Shown piece by piece: positions 52,528-62,043 of a stretch of 64,000 nt of DNA. The stretch is from Zhihengliuella salsuginis (GTDB lineage: Bacteria; Actinomycetota; Actinomycetes; Actinomycetales; Micrococcaceae). The DNA lies in NCBI RefSeq assembly GCF_014651715.1, contig NZ_BMXK01000001.1, forward strand, positions 1 through 64,000, in the 5' to 3' direction. Under the pieces are notes generated by a model. The model made no database searches, was not told the DNA's origin, and saw nothing but the letters and a program-made list of their open reading frames with translations. Position 1 is the first letter of the stretch. The number at the start of each line of letters is the position of its first letter. Both the position numbers and the translations under genes were made by a program.

Positions 52528-54129
52528 CTAGTAGCGGGCGCCGTACGCGTAGATGTTGTTGACGTAGCTCAGCGGCGTGACGGAGATGCCCACGTTCGGG
52601 TTGCGGGCGTGCACCACCTGGCCGTTCCCCAGGTAGATGGCCACGTGGTAGAACGAACTGCCGCCGTTGGAGCTGGAGAACACCAGGTCGCCGCGCTTGA
52701 GCTGGTTCAGCGGGACCTTGATCGGAGCCGAGTGGAACTGCTGCGTCGAGGTGCGCGGCAGCGAGACGCCGCCCTGGCGGAACGCGGACTGCGTGAAGAG
52801 CGAGCAGTCGAACTGCCACGGCGGGTTGCCGCCGTAGAGGTAGGTGTAGCGGTCGTCCTTGGCGATGTTGATCGCCCAGGAGATGGCCGGCTCGTACGCG
52901 GAGCTGCCCGATCCGGGGGCCGGTGCCGGCTCCTGCGTGGGGGTCGGCTTCGGAGTCGGTTTCGGCTTCGGCTTGGGCGCGGCCGTCTTCGTCGGGGTGG
53001 GCTTGGGCGTCGCAGTCTTGGTCGGCGTGGGTTTCGGAGCGGCCGTCCTGGTGGGCTTCGGCGTCGGCTTGGGCGCGGCAGTCTTCGTGGGGGTCGGCGC
53101 CGGGGCCGGGGCTGCGGTCCTGGTCGGCTTGGGGGTCGGCCTCGGTGCCGCCGGCTCGGCGGACGGGGTGGGGCGCGTGACCACGCTTGGGCCGGGCTCG
53201 GCGTCCGGGACCGCGGGCGGCGGGGCCGGAAGGTCGGGCTCCTGGCCGGCGGGCGCCGGGACGGCGGCGGGCACGACGCCGGGATCCTGCTCGCGCGCCT
53301 GCTCGAGCTGCTGCTCGCGCTGCTCGCTTTCCCGCGCCTCGATGCGTTCCGACTCCTCGCGGGCGGTGGTGTCGCGGAGGGTTGCGAGCTGGTTGATCAG
53401 CCGGTCGCGGGTGCGCTCCTGGTCGGCCAGGGCGGTCTCGTAGTTCGCCTGCTCGCGTTCGGCCTCCTCGAGCGCGGCCGCGCTGACGCCGGCGGCCTCC
53501 TCGGCGGCTTTCTCGACGGCGGCCGCGTAGTCCTCCCACGCCGTCCAGAGGTTCGCGGCCTCGTCGGCCGAGGCCAGGGTGTGGGCGCGGTTGGTGGCGA
53601 GCGCGGTCATGGTGGACGTCTTGTAGAGGACGTCGTTCGCCTCGCTCTGGGTGAGGAGCGCGGAGACGGCCGGGTTCACGCCGCCGTTGCGGTACAGGTC
53701 CCCGGCGAGCTGGCCGACGGCTGTCCGGCTGTCCTCGAAGTACTGCTCGGCGGCTTCCGCGTTCTTGCGGGCGTCGTCGGCGGCGGCGTTGCGCTCGGCC
53801 AGGACCTCCTGGGCGGCGGTGGCGGACTCCTGGTCGCCCAGAGCGGCGGCCTCGGCCTCGGCGACGCGGCCGCTGGCCTCGAAGATCAGGGACTCGACGC
53901 GCTCGATCATGGCCTTCAGCTCGGCCGGGTTGCCCCGGGCGGCCTCGATCTCCGCCGCGGACGGCAGCTTCGCCGCGGCCGCGGGGGCCGCGGGCAGCGA
54001 AACGCCGGCGAGCACGGACGCGGGGGAGCCCTGCTGGGGCGAGGCGGCCGCCGTCGTACCGGTCAGGGACGCGCCCGCGACGAGGGCGAGCGCGCAGAAG
54101 GCGACGGGCAGGGTGTGCCGCTGGGCCAT
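52528..54129 (-). CDS. Secreted NlpC/P60 peptidoglycan endopeptidase with coiled-coil
   Basis: This 533-residue protein has a signal peptide (about 1-29), a long coiled-coil region (about 55-282) like those of RipA/RipC and PcsB-type hydrolases, a Pro/Thr/Lys/Ala-rich linker (about 300-405) built of PTPTKTAAPK-like repeats, and a C-terminal NlpC/P60 domain (about 415-533) with catalytic Cys442 (DCSLFT), His495 and a third polar residue near His507. It would cut the stem peptides of the wall during division, with the coiled coil holding it inactive until FtsEX-like partners act. The gene stands alone. Confidence 0.92.
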   Translation of the reverse strand: MAQRHTLPVAFCALALVAGASLTGTTAAASPQQGSPASVLAGVSLPAAPAAAAKLPSAAEIEAARGNPAELKAMIERVESLIFEASGRVAEAEAAALGDQESATAAQEVLAERNAAADDARKNAEAAEQYFEDSRTAVGQLAGDLYRNGGVNPAVSALLTQSEANDVLYKTSTMTALATNRAHTLASADEAANLWTAWEDYAAAVEKAAEEAAGVSAAALEEAEREQANYETALADQERTRDRLINQLATLRDTTAREESERIEARESEQREQQLEQAREQDPGVVPAAVPAPAGQEPDLPAPPPAVPDAEPGPSVVTRPTPSAEPAAPRPTPKPTRTAAPAPAPTPTKTAAPKPTPKPTRTAAPKPTPTKTATPKPTPTKTAAPKPKPKPTPKPTPTQEPAPAPGSGSSAYEPAISWAINIAKDDRYTYLYGGNPPWQFDCSLFTQSAFRQGGVSLPRTSTQQFHSAPIKVPLNQLKRGDLVFSSSNGGSSFYHVAIYLGNGQVVHARNPNVGISVTPLSYVNNIYAYGARY

Positions 54130-54339
54130 GGGTGATCCTCACGAGTGAGCGCAGGTGCGAGTCCGGATCCGTACCCCGGGTGCGGGGTCCGGCGGGGCGC
54201 GCCGCGAAGGCGCACCAACTGCGAGAATAGGGCACCAGAGCCCCACGAGCAACAAGATTCACACGAACCCCAGTAATCACATATGTGTCATTCCCGAAGT
54301 GGAATATACGACGTCGGTGCGCCGCGTCCGCGGCGGGGT

Positions 54340-55269
54340 TCAGTCGTGCGTGGGGTGCTCGTGGCGGGTGTGCTCGGCCGGCTCGAGCTGGAACGTGCAG
54401 TGCTCGGTGTCGAAGTGCGATCCGAGGCATCCGGTGAGGGCGTCGAGTACCTCGTCGGCCCGGGTGGCGGAGAAGTGGTCGGCGTCGAGGACGATGTGCG
54501 CCGAGAGGACGGGGACGCCCGAGGTGATCGTCCACGCGTGCAGGTCGTGGACGTCGACGACGCCGTCGATGCTGATGATGTGCTCGCGGACCGTGTCCAG
54601 GTCGACGTGGCGCGGCGTGGCTTCCAGCAGCACGTCGACGACCTCGCGCATGAGCGACCAGGCGCGCGGCAGGATCATCGCCGCGATGGCGAGGGAGGCA
54701 ATAGGGTCCGCCAGCGGCGACCCCGTCAGGGCGATGACGATCGCCGCGGCGATGACGGCCAGGGAGCCGAGGGTGTCGCCGAGGACCTCGAGGTAGGCTC
54801 CGCGCAGGTTCAGGCTCGCCTTGCGGCCGCTGTGCAGGATGCCGAGGCTGGCGAGGTTCGCCGCCAGGCCGATGCATGCCGCGACGAGCATGGGAGTCGG
54901 CGCCACCGTGGCCGTCTCGCCGAAGCGGCCGATCGCCTCGATGGTGATGACGACGGCGATCACCACCAGCGCGGTCGCGTTCGCCAGCGCGGCGAGCACC
55001 TCGGCGCGCTGCCAGCCGAACGTCCGCTTGTTCGTCGCCGGGCGGGTGGCGACCCACGCGGCCAGCAGCGCGATGCCGACGCCGGCCGCGTCGGAGAGCA
55101 TGTGGCCCGCGTCGGCGAGCAGCGCGAGCGACCCGGAGACGGCGGCGCCGATCAGCTGCGCGACGACGCCGAGCAGGGTGATGACGACGACGGCGGCCAG
55201 CTTCCTGCGGTGCCGGCCCGTCGCGGTGCCTCCCGTGAGGCCGTGGCTGTGTCCGTGGTCGTGCCCCAT
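54340..55269 (-). CDS. Cation diffusion facilitator (CzcD/ZitB-like)
   Basis: This 309-residue exporter has six membrane helices, a His-rich head (HDHGHSHG), the metal site in SLALLADAGHMLSDAAG (Asp/His, helix 2) and the helix 5 pattern LGDTLGSLAVI with Asp. The cytoplasmic C-terminal domain (about 215-290) has VHDLHAWTI. It exports zinc, cobalt or cadmium in exchange for protons. Its start overlaps the stop of the small zincin gene (TGATG), forming a two-gene operon. Confidence 0.92.
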   Translation of the reverse strand: MGHDHGHSHGLTGGTATGRHRRKLAAVVVITLLGVVAQLIGAAVSGSLALLADAGHMLSDAAGVGIALLAAWVATRPATNKRTFGWQRAEVLAALANATALVVIAVVITIEAIGRFGETATVAPTPMLVAACIGLAANLASLGILHSGRKASLNLRGAYLEVLGDTLGSLAVIAAAIVIALTGSPLADPIASLAIAAMILPRAWSLMREVVDVLLEATPRHVDLDTVREHIISIDGVVDVHDLHAWTITSGVPVLSAHIVLDADHFSATRADEVLDALTGCLGSHFDTEHCTFQLEPAEHTRHEHPTHD

Positions 55270-55640
55270 CAGCCCCACCCGAGTTCGTGCAGCGTCGCGT
55301 CGTCGATGCCGAAGTGGTGGGCGACCTCGTGCACGACCGTGATCGCCACCTCGTCGACGACCTCCTCCTCCGACTCGCACATCTCGAGGATCGGCTCCTG
55401 GTAGATGAAGATCCGGTCCGGCATCGCCACCTCGCCCCAGTCCATGCCGCGCTCGGTGAGGGGGACGCCGTCGTACAGTCCGAGCAGGACGGTGTCGGGA
55501 TCCTCGTCGGGGCCCGGCTCGTACCGGTTCTCGATGAAGATGACGACGTTGTCCATGACGTCGCGCAGCCGCGACGGGATGTCGTCCAGTGCTCGCGAGA
55601 CCGCGTCCTCGAACGCGTCGTCGTCCATGAGAAAGGCCAT
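55269..55640 (-). CDS. Small zincin-like metallopeptidase family protein
   Basis: This 123-residue protein has the zincin motif HEVAHHFGID (about 104-113) with the downstream Asp as third ligand. It belongs to the small minimal zincin family (PF06262) found in many actinobacteria; peptidase activity is not firmly shown. The acidic stretch EPGPDEDPDTVLLGLYDGVPLTER is typical (about 41-64). It is co-transcribed with the cation exporter. Confidence 0.85.
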   Translation of the reverse strand: MAFLMDDDAFEDAVSRALDDIPSRLRDVMDNVVIFIENRYEPGPDEDPDTVLLGLYDGVPLTERGMDWGEVAMPDRIFIYQEPILEMCESEEEVVDEVAITVVHEVAHHFGIDDATLHELGWG

Positions 55641-55698
55641 GGATCGACTCTAGCTTTTCCGTCCCCGCTGGTGGGATTCGCGTGCGGCGGGACGGGTT

Positions 55699-55727
55699 TT
55701 GTGTTGGGCGCGGGCGTGCACTATAGT
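55699..55727 (+). promoter_or_regulatory. Promoter of tRNA cluster
   Basis: TTGTGT (55699-55704), 17 bases and TATAGT (55722-55727) lie 41 bases before tRNA-Glu. Confidence 0.65.
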
Positions 55728-55767
55728 TTTACTGGTTCGCTCGCGGCTCGTCCGCGCAGCGGCGAAG

Positions 55768-55840
<73 letters not shown>

Positions 55841-55937
55841 CTGAGATCTAGATCACGAGGAATCGATTTGCGCAGGCAAAAATGATTCTGATAGGGTTTA
55901 GATCTTGTGAGCGAGGCGCTGCTTCGCAAACAACACT

Positions 55938-56011
55938 GGCCCTGTAGCGCAGCTGGTTAGCGCGCCGCCCTGTCACGGCGGAGGTCGCGGGTTCAAGTCC
56001 CGTCAGGGTCG
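55938..56011 (+). tRNA. tRNA-Asp (anticodon GTC)
   Basis: It folds as a 74-base cloverleaf with acceptor GGCCCTG/CAGGGTC, anticodon loop CTGTCAC and discriminator G, as expected for Asp. CCA is not encoded. Confidence 0.95.
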
Positions 56012-56062
56012 CTGAGATGTTCCGGCAACGGAAGATCGTGGTGATCATCAGTGATGATGCCA

Positions 56063-56138
56063 GGCTCTGTAGCTCAGTTGGTAGAGCGTTCGACTGAAAA
56101 TCGAAAGGTCACCGGATCGACGCCGGTCGGAGCCACCA
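56063..56138 (+). tRNA. tRNA-Phe (anticodon GAA)
   Basis: It folds as a cloverleaf with acceptor GGCTCTG/CGGAGCC and anticodon loop CTGAAAA. Unlike its two neighbours it carries an encoded CCA (56136-56138). Confidence 0.95.
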
Positions 56139-56144
56139 GCTAGA

Positions 56145-56177
56145 AAAGCCCCCGGAGGGATTCCCTCCGGGGGCTTT
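56145..56177 (+). terminator. Terminator of tRNA cluster
   Basis: AAAGCCCCCGGAGGG (56145-56159) pairs exactly with CCCTCCGGGGGCTTT (56163-56177), a 15-bp stem with a three-base loop and a short T-run. Confidence 0.9.
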
Positions 56178-56257
56178 CTCGTGCCCGGGCCAGCCGATGA
56201 CAAGAAGCCGGAATCCCGCTGCGGAATAAATGAACGGCGTGGTCTCTTCAACCGACC

Positions 56258-57358
56258 ATGGCATCAACCGCGAACACTGAACATCCAACCCCACCTCGGA
56301 CAGCGCTGATCGTGGGCGCCTCGGGCATCGCCGGCTCAGCCGTCGCCCGCCAGCTCATCGCTGACGGCTGGGAGGTCGTCGCGCTCTCGCGCAGCGCCTC
56401 CTCGGCACCGGGCATCCGCGGAGTCGCCGCTGACCTGCGCGACCCGGAGAGTCTGCGCAGCGCGCTGGCCGACGAGCACCCCACCCACGTGTTCTTCACC
56501 GCCTGGCAGAAGCAGGACACCGAAGCAGAGAACATCACGGTGAACGGGGGCATGCTGCGCGATCTCCTGGCGGCTCTCGCCCATGCGCCGCTCCAGCACG
56601 TGGCACTCGTGACCGGCCTCAAGCACTACCTCGGCCCCTTCGAGGCCTATGCCGCCGGCGCAACCCCCGACACGCCCTTCCACGAGGAGGAGCCGCGGCT
56701 CGAGGCGCCGAACTTCTACTACGCGCAGGAGGACGAGTTGTTCGCCGCCGCCCCCAACCAGGGATTCCACTGGTCGGTGCACCGGGCGCACACGATCATC
56801 GGCCACGCCGTCGGCAATGCGATGAACATGGGATTGACCATCGCGGTCCAGGCGACGCTGGCCAACGAGCTGGGCCTGGACTTCGTGTTCCCCGGCAGCG
56901 AGCAGCAGTGGAACGGGCTCACCGATATGACCGATGCCGGCCTGCTCGCCGAGCAGATGATCTGGGCGTCCACCGACCCGGCCGGCGGGAACGAGCCGTT
57001 CAACATCGTCAACGGAGACGTGTTCCGGTGGCGGTGGATGTGGCCGCGGCTGGCGGCCGACCTGGGTGTGGCACCCGAGCGGGTGGTCGGCTACGCCGAT
57101 GCGCCGCGGCCGCTGGAGCAGCAGATGGCGCCGCACGAGGCCGCCTGGCCCGGGATCGCGGAGAAGCACGGGCTGGTCGAAGCCGACATCACCCGGCTCG
57201 CCTCCTGGTGGCACACCGACGCCGACCTGGGGCGCGACATGGAGGTCGTCACCGACATGGGCAAGAGCCGCGACGCCGGGTTCCTCGCCCACCGCCGCAC
57301 GGAGCAGGCCTTCAAAGACCTCTTCGCCCGGTACCGGGAGGACCGCCTCATTCCGTAG
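56258..57358 (+). CDS. PRISE-type SDR reductase (progesterone 5-beta-reductase/iridoid synthase-like)
   Basis: This 366-residue short-chain dehydrogenase has the NADPH-binding GASGIAG (20-26) and the PRISE marks FFTAWQ (about 79-84), TGLKHYLGPFE (about 118-128, Lys) and NFYYAQED (about 151, catalytic Tyr). PRISE enzymes reduce activated C=C bonds of enones. Bacterial members have no settled physiological substrate. It lies alone after the tRNA genes and is convergent with the GH30 gene. Confidence 0.87.
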   Translation: MASTANTEHPTPPRTALIVGASGIAGSAVARQLIADGWEVVALSRSASSAPGIRGVAADLRDPESLRSALADEHPTHVFFTAWQKQDTEAENITVNGGMLRDLLAALAHAPLQHVALVTGLKHYLGPFEAYAAGATPDTPFHEEEPRLEAPNFYYAQEDELFAAAPNQGFHWSVHRAHTIIGHAVGNAMNMGLTIAVQATLANELGLDFVFPGSEQQWNGLTDMTDAGLLAEQMIWASTDPAGGNEPFNIVNGDVFRWRWMWPRLAADLGVAPERVVGYADAPRPLEQQMAPHEAAWPGIAEKHGLVEADITRLASWWHTDADLGRDMEVVTDMGKSRDAGFLAHRRTEQAFKDLFARYREDRLIP

Positions 57359-57394
57359 GGGTGTGCTCGCACCTCGGAGTCAACGGGCTGCGTT

Positions 57395-57432
57395 GGCGGC
57401 CTCCCGGGCCTCGATGCGTCCGGGAGGCCGCC
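57395..57432. terminator. Bidirectional terminator
   Basis: GGCGGCCTCCCGG (57395-57407) and CCGGGAGGCCGCC (57420-57432) form a perfect 13-bp stem between convergent genes. Confidence 0.8.
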
Positions 57433-57439
57433 GTTCGCG

Positions 57440-60400
57440 TCAGTTGCGGCCGGGGCGGCCGTACTTTCCGGAGCCGCCGATTTCGAATTCCACCCGGTAC
57501 TCCGTCCGGGATCCGTCGGCCGCCGTCACCGTGACCAGCGCCGTTCGATCCGGCATCTCGGCCTGCACGACGTCGACCTGCGCGTCCTGATCCGTGGGGG
57601 CAGCCGAGATCGCGGGGAAGCTGTCGCCGCGTGCTTCGTGTTCGCCGCCCTTCGGGATCTGGTAGGTGGTGGTCTCCGGGGCGAAGCCCTCGACGTCGAC
57701 ACCGCCGAGCATCAGCCGCCCGGCCGTGGAAACCTCCGAGGCGCCGGCAGCCAGGGCCGCGATCGCCACCTCGGCCACCACCATGTGCGTCTGCGGCCGG
57801 GCGTCGAGCACCACCCGCACCTGGTCCGCGGCGAGACCGCCGGTCTCGACCGTGACAACGGGGGCGGACCCGTCGGAGGACGTCACCTCGGTGTCCGGGG
57901 ACGCGGTCCAGTCGCCGCCGTCGGCCCGCGTTTCGACGCGCAGCGATTCGGCCCAGGACTCGTGTGAGCCGTCCCGCCAGAAGTGCACCGTTACGGACTC
58001 GACCGCGGTGCTCGCGGCGAGATCGTACGTCAGCGCGTCCTGCGGGTTCTTGTCACCGGAGACCCAGTTGGACCAGGCCTTGTCCGCTACATCGCCATTC
58101 ACGGTATCGGCCGCGTAGTAGCCGGGTTCGGTGAACGTGGTGTCGACGGTTGCCTGCGGAGCGACGTTGGCCGTCTCCGGTTCGGTCACGATCACGGTTG
58201 CGGTGGCCGGAAGCGGGGCGGCGTCCGGGTCGTTCGACGCGGCCAGGCCCTCAACCGTCACCGTGCCCGGGGTCGCGAGCGCCTCGTCGGTCAGCGTGCC
58301 CTCCTCCCAGGTCACGGCCGTGTCGAAGCGCTCGGACCCCGTGCCCACCTGGGCGGGAACGGCATCCGGCAGCCCGTCCGCAGCCGCCTGGGCGGAGACG
58401 CCGGCCCACGTGGTCGAGGAGACCGGGTCGACGGCGGCGAAGGTGCCGACGGCGATGGTCAGCTCGGCGTCGTCGAACGCGTTGCCGAAGATGTCCGTGC
58501 CCGCACCCGTCACGGTGGCTGTGCCCTTCCTGCTCCAATCGACGTCCTCGACGTCCCAGCGGACCTCGGCCGGGGCGCCCGGGCCATCCGCGTAGAGCGG
58601 CGTCGCGGTCCCGGGCAGGTCGGCGGGGACACCCGGCAGGGTCTGGACCGAGGCCGCCTCCACACCCTTCAGTTCGGTGCTGCGCAGGTCCCACAGCTGG
58701 TTCGGCCGGTTGGTCGCCGTCCACGTTCCCACGGCCGCGCCGGCGGCAGAGGATTCGCCGTCGACGTCCAGCGAGCGCGCATTCGCGACGTTGACCAGGG
58801 ACCAGTCCGCGCCGTTGGTGGTCGTCGGAATCCACTGGAGGCTCTCGTCCTCCGCGGCTGCCGCTCCCGAGTCGCCGGCATCCGCCAGCCGCGTGGAGCC
58901 GTCCTCAGCGACGCCGAGTGCGCGCCCGTCGTCGTTCACCAGGGCGATGCGCTCCTGGTTGGTGAACCCCTCGGTCAGGCGGACGGCCGTCCACGACTGG
59001 GCCGCTGCGCCCTCCGGTGTCAGGGCGGCCGGCTCGATCGTCGTTGCCGCCGCGGCGTCCTCGCCGGCGGCCGTCAGGGCCTTTCCGGAGGCTTCGCCGA
59101 AGAGCTGGTAGCTCGCTCCGTCCTGGACGGGCGCTGCGTCCGCGGCCACCCCGGAGGCGCCCGTGACCTGCAGGGTCGTCACGGATTTCGCCGGCAGGGT
59201 CAGCGTCGCGGTGCGCGTGGCGGAGTCGACGGCGACCGGCTCGCCCGCCACCAGGGCGTTCGACGTCGGGTTCTCCGCGGGTGACTCGGTCGTGACCACG
59301 GGGGTGACGCGGGCGTCGTCGGACACGTCGCCGAAGGCGCTCAGATCCACGGTCACGGTTTCTGCGGCGTCCGAATGGTTGATGTGCACCAGGTCGACGC
59401 CGTCGCCGCCGCCGTTGAGGGCGGCGGTCGTGTTGTTGTCGCCCGCGGGGACGAACCGGTCGCCGGGCTCGAGGAAATGGGTGAAGTTCCGGACCGTGTT
59501 GAACTTCGAGTTGGTGAGGACCTCGCAGGACGGGTCCGCCTCGCCATCGGCGATGCGGCGGGCCGAATTGCCGTTCTCGTCGCAGTCGAAGTCCACCAGG
59601 ACGCTGCCCCAGTTGCTGTTCTCCACCTTCTCCATGTTGTAGAGGTCCTCGACGGGCTGCCAGAAGACCCAGGCCTCGGGTTCGAGCTCGCGCATGTCGT
59701 CGACGATGCGGCCCGCCATGCCGAGCCCGTTCTCGATGTTGGTCAGGTTGTGACCGGTGGAGTCCCAGCTGCCCTCCACCTCGCTCATCCACAGCGGCTT
59801 GTCCGCGGCTTTGGCGATGTCCCGCACCACCACCCGGTCGCCCGTGCCGTAGGTGTGCACGTTGAGCTGTTCGACGGCGTCGCGCGCCTTCGGTCCGTAC
59901 GCGTTCCAGTTCTGCGCGAACCGGGAGGGGTTGGTCTCGTCCATCGCCGAGATCGCGACGTCGGTCTCCGTCTGCGGTGCCTCGAGCCGCTCCGCCAGTG
60001 CTTCGATCACGCGCTCCTGGACCCCGGGCCCGATGTGCGCGCCCTCCTGCCGGCTGGCGGAGGTCGGCCAGCCGTCCTCGCCCAGGCGGGTGGACCAGTA
60101 GTCGGTGTTGGGTTCGTTGAACGGGTCCAGCGTGGCGAAGTCGATCCCGTGCTCGGCCTCGACGTGGTCCACGACCTCGGTCAGGTAGCCGACGAAGTCG
60201 TCGATGTCCTCGTCAGCGAGCTGCTCCGCGTTGCCGTCGTCGATTCCGCCGGAGACGAACCCGCTCTCGGTGAGGAAGTAGGGCGGGGAGTTGCTGAACG
60301 CCTCCCACACCATGTCGTCGCGTTCGGCGGCCAGTGCGTCGAGCCACCAGCGTTGGGTTTCATCGGCGTCGAAGTTGTAGGCCTCGGGGTCGTCCGGGTT

Positions 60401-60850
60401 CCACGCTGCCGCGTAGGCCTCGCGGTCCGCGTACTCGGCGGTGACGCCGTCGTCCGCGGCGTAGTCCGGATTCCACCAGCCGTCCACCGCGCCGCCCGGC
60501 CGCAGGTAGGCCGGCACGTCGACGGCGTTGCCGCCGCCGATGTTGTAGCGGGCGATGTTGAGGTTCAGGCCTTCGGGACCGAAGACCTTGTCGAACAGGT
60601 CGCGCCGGACGGCCTCCGGGTAGCCGCCCGTGGCGTTGGCGAACCAGACCAGACTGGTGCCCCAACCCTGGAACTCCTGGCCCTGGTATGCGGGGTTCGG
60701 CTTCAGGACGGTGCTTTCGGCGCTCGAATCGGCGCCGGCCGCGGAGGCGGACTCATGGGGAGCGGGGGCCGCGGCGGCGGTCGGAGCCCCCGCGGCGAGT
60801 GCGATGGCGGCTATCCCCGCGAGGGAAGCTCTGGCGCGGTGTGTCGTCAC
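57440..60850 (-). CDS. Secreted multidomain GH30 endo-beta-1,6-galactanase-like enzyme
   Basis: This 1136-residue exoenzyme has a signal peptide (about 1-28), then a GH30 barrel with beta side-domain (about 48-560). The acid/base Glu246 lies in DPFNEPNTDYW and the nucleophile is Glu357 in LWMSEVEGSW. The local sequence (FQGWGTSLVWFANATGG; NARYNIGGGN-like) is that of endo-beta-1,6-galactanases, which cut arabinogalactan side chains. A ricin-type beta-trefoil (about 575-730), Ig-like regions, a discoidin-type carbohydrate-binding domain (about 895-1030) and a last beta domain follow. A LacI palindrome lies 59-74 bases upstream of its start, and the LacI gene follows next. Confidence 0.88.
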   Translation of the reverse strand: MTTHRARASLAGIAAIALAAGAPTAAAAPAPHESASAAGADSSAESTVLKPNPAYQGQEFQGWGTSLVWFANATGGYPEAVRRDLFDKVFGPEGLNLNIARYNIGGGNAVDVPAYLRPGGAVDGWWNPDYAADDGVTAEYADREAYAAAWNPDDPEAYNFDADETQRWWLDALAAERDDMVWEAFSNSPPYFLTESGFVSGGIDDGNAEQLADEDIDDFVGYLTEVVDHVEAEHGIDFATLDPFNEPNTDYWSTRLGEDGWPTSASRQEGAHIGPGVQERVIEALAERLEAPQTETDVAISAMDETNPSRFAQNWNAYGPKARDAVEQLNVHTYGTGDRVVVRDIAKAADKPLWMSEVEGSWDSTGHNLTNIENGLGMAGRIVDDMRELEPEAWVFWQPVEDLYNMEKVENSNWGSVLVDFDCDENGNSARRIADGEADPSCEVLTNSKFNTVRNFTHFLEPGDRFVPAGDNNTTAALNGGGDGVDLVHINHSDAAETVTVDLSAFGDVSDDARVTPVVTTESPAENPTSNALVAGEPVAVDSATRTATLTLPAKSVTTLQVTGASGVAADAAPVQDGASYQLFGEASGKALTAAGEDAAAATTIEPAALTPEGAAAQSWTAVRLTEGFTNQERIALVNDDGRALGVAEDGSTRLADAGDSGAAAAEDESLQWIPTTTNGADWSLVNVANARSLDVDGESSAAGAAVGTWTATNRPNQLWDLRSTELKGVEAASVQTLPGVPADLPGTATPLYADGPGAPAEVRWDVEDVDWSRKGTATVTGAGTDIFGNAFDDAELTIAVGTFAAVDPVSSTTWAGVSAQAAADGLPDAVPAQVGTGSERFDTAVTWEEGTLTDEALATPGTVTVEGLAASNDPDAAPLPATATVIVTEPETANVAPQATVDTTFTEPGYYAADTVNGDVADKAWSNWVSGDKNPQDALTYDLAASTAVESVTVHFWRDGSHESWAESLRVETRADGGDWTASPDTEVTSSDGSAPVVTVETGGLAADQVRVVLDARPQTHMVVAEVAIAALAAGASEVSTAGRLMLGGVDVEGFAPETTTYQIPKGGEHEARGDSFPAISAAPTDQDAQVDVVQAEMPDRTALVTVTAADGSRTEYRVEFEIGGSGKYGRPGRN

Positions 60851-60908
60851 GGGTCGGTACCTTTCAGGCGAGCGAGGTGAGAAGTGTCATCGGTCACACC
60901 CGGGAGGA

Positions 60909-60924
60909 TGTTTACGCAAACATA
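60909..60924 (-). promoter_or_regulatory. LacI operator upstream of GH30 gene
   Basis: ATGTTTACGCAAACAT differs by one base from the perfect palindrome at 62070-62085. On the minus strand TATGTT at its edge could be the -10. Confidence 0.75.
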
Positions 60925-60978
60925 GCGGCCCGGCGACGTCCTGTGAAGCCCGCTGGCGGGAGACCGGCGTGAAGGAAG

Positions 60979-62013
60979 TCAGCCCCGGGGCGCGGCCGTG
61001 CTCTCGCGGACGACCAGTCGGGCGGGCACCAGCGAGGTGCCCGGCGGGTGCTCGCCGGTGCGCAGGTGATCGAGCACGCGGCTCACGCAGCGGCGGCCCA
61101 CCTCGGCGAAATCCTGGTGGATCGTGGTCAGGGGCGGGGAGTAGGAGGGGGAGTCGGCGGTGTCGTCGAAGCCCACCACGCTCACGTCGCCCGGCACCTC
61201 GCGCCCGGCCTCGCGCAACGCCCGGTAGAGGCCCAGGGCCATCTGGTCGTTGGCGCAGAAGACGGCCGTGCACTCCTCGCGCCGCGCCAACTCCTGCCCG
61301 GCGGCGTACCCGGATTCGCCGCTCCAGTCCCCGCGGAGCAGGCCGGGCACCTCGCGCCCCGCCTCTTCCAGGGTGTGGCGCCAGGCCTGCACCCGCCGCT
61401 CCGCCGCGAACGAGTCCTCCGGCCCGGCCAGATGCCAGACGGTCCGGTGGCCCAGGTCCAGCAGGTGCCGGGTGGCACGCTGTGCGCCGTCGGCCTGGTC
61501 GGTATCAACCACGGTGTAGGCGTCGCCCGCATCGGAATCCACGACGACGACGGTCGGCACGCCCCGCGGCAACGTCACCTTGGCGCGATCGAGGAGGTGG
61601 ACCTCCATGATGACGATGACCGCGTCGACGGCGAGCTCCTCGAGCCGCGTGAACGCGTTCTCGACGCCGCCGTGGGTCGGCAGGCCGACCGGGATGAGGG
61701 TGACCGCGTAGCCGGCTTCGGCCGCGGAGGTGGAGATGGCCTCGATAGTCCGCAGATTCCCCAGGGGGGCGAGGGAGAACGTGATGACGCCGATGGTGCG
61801 GAAGGAGCCGAGCTTGAGGGCGCGGGCAGCGCTGTTGGGGCGGTACCCCAGTTCGTCCATGGCCAAGTGGACCGCATGGCGGGTCTCCGGCAGAACGCCC
61901 GGGTAGCCGTTGGATACCCGGGACACGGTCTGCGAGGAGACCCCCGCGCGTTTCGCCACGTCGGCCATGGAGACGTGGCGCTTGTGGTGGCTTGCAGGGC
62001 GTCCCGAGGTCAT
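60979..62013 (-). CDS. LacI-family transcriptional regulator
   Basis: This 344-residue repressor has the LacI helix-turn-helix (about 16-60, MADVAKRAGVSSQTVSRVSNG and the hinge YRPNSAARALK) and a periplasmic-binding-like sugar domain (about 70-340). It lies between the GH30 gene and the divergent sugar ABC operon. ATGTTTACG(T/C)AAACAT sites in both promoters are its probable operators. The inducer is probably a galacto-oligosaccharide, inferred from the GH30 enzyme. Confidence 0.92.
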   Translation of the reverse strand: MTSGRPASHHKRHVSMADVAKRAGVSSQTVSRVSNGYPGVLPETRHAVHLAMDELGYRPNSAARALKLGSFRTIGVITFSLAPLGNLRTIEAISTSAAEAGYAVTLIPVGLPTHGGVENAFTRLEELAVDAVIVIMEVHLLDRAKVTLPRGVPTVVVVDSDAGDAYTVVDTDQADGAQRATRHLLDLGHRTVWHLAGPEDSFAAERRVQAWRHTLEEAGREVPGLLRGDWSGESGYAAGQELARREECTAVFCANDQMALGLYRALREAGREVPGDVSVVGFDDTADSPSYSPPLTTIHQDFAEVGRRCVSRVLDHLRTGEHPPGTSLVPARLVVRESTAAPRG

Positions 62014-62043
62014 GCGCTCCAGAGTACCCGGCCCCGAAAACAG

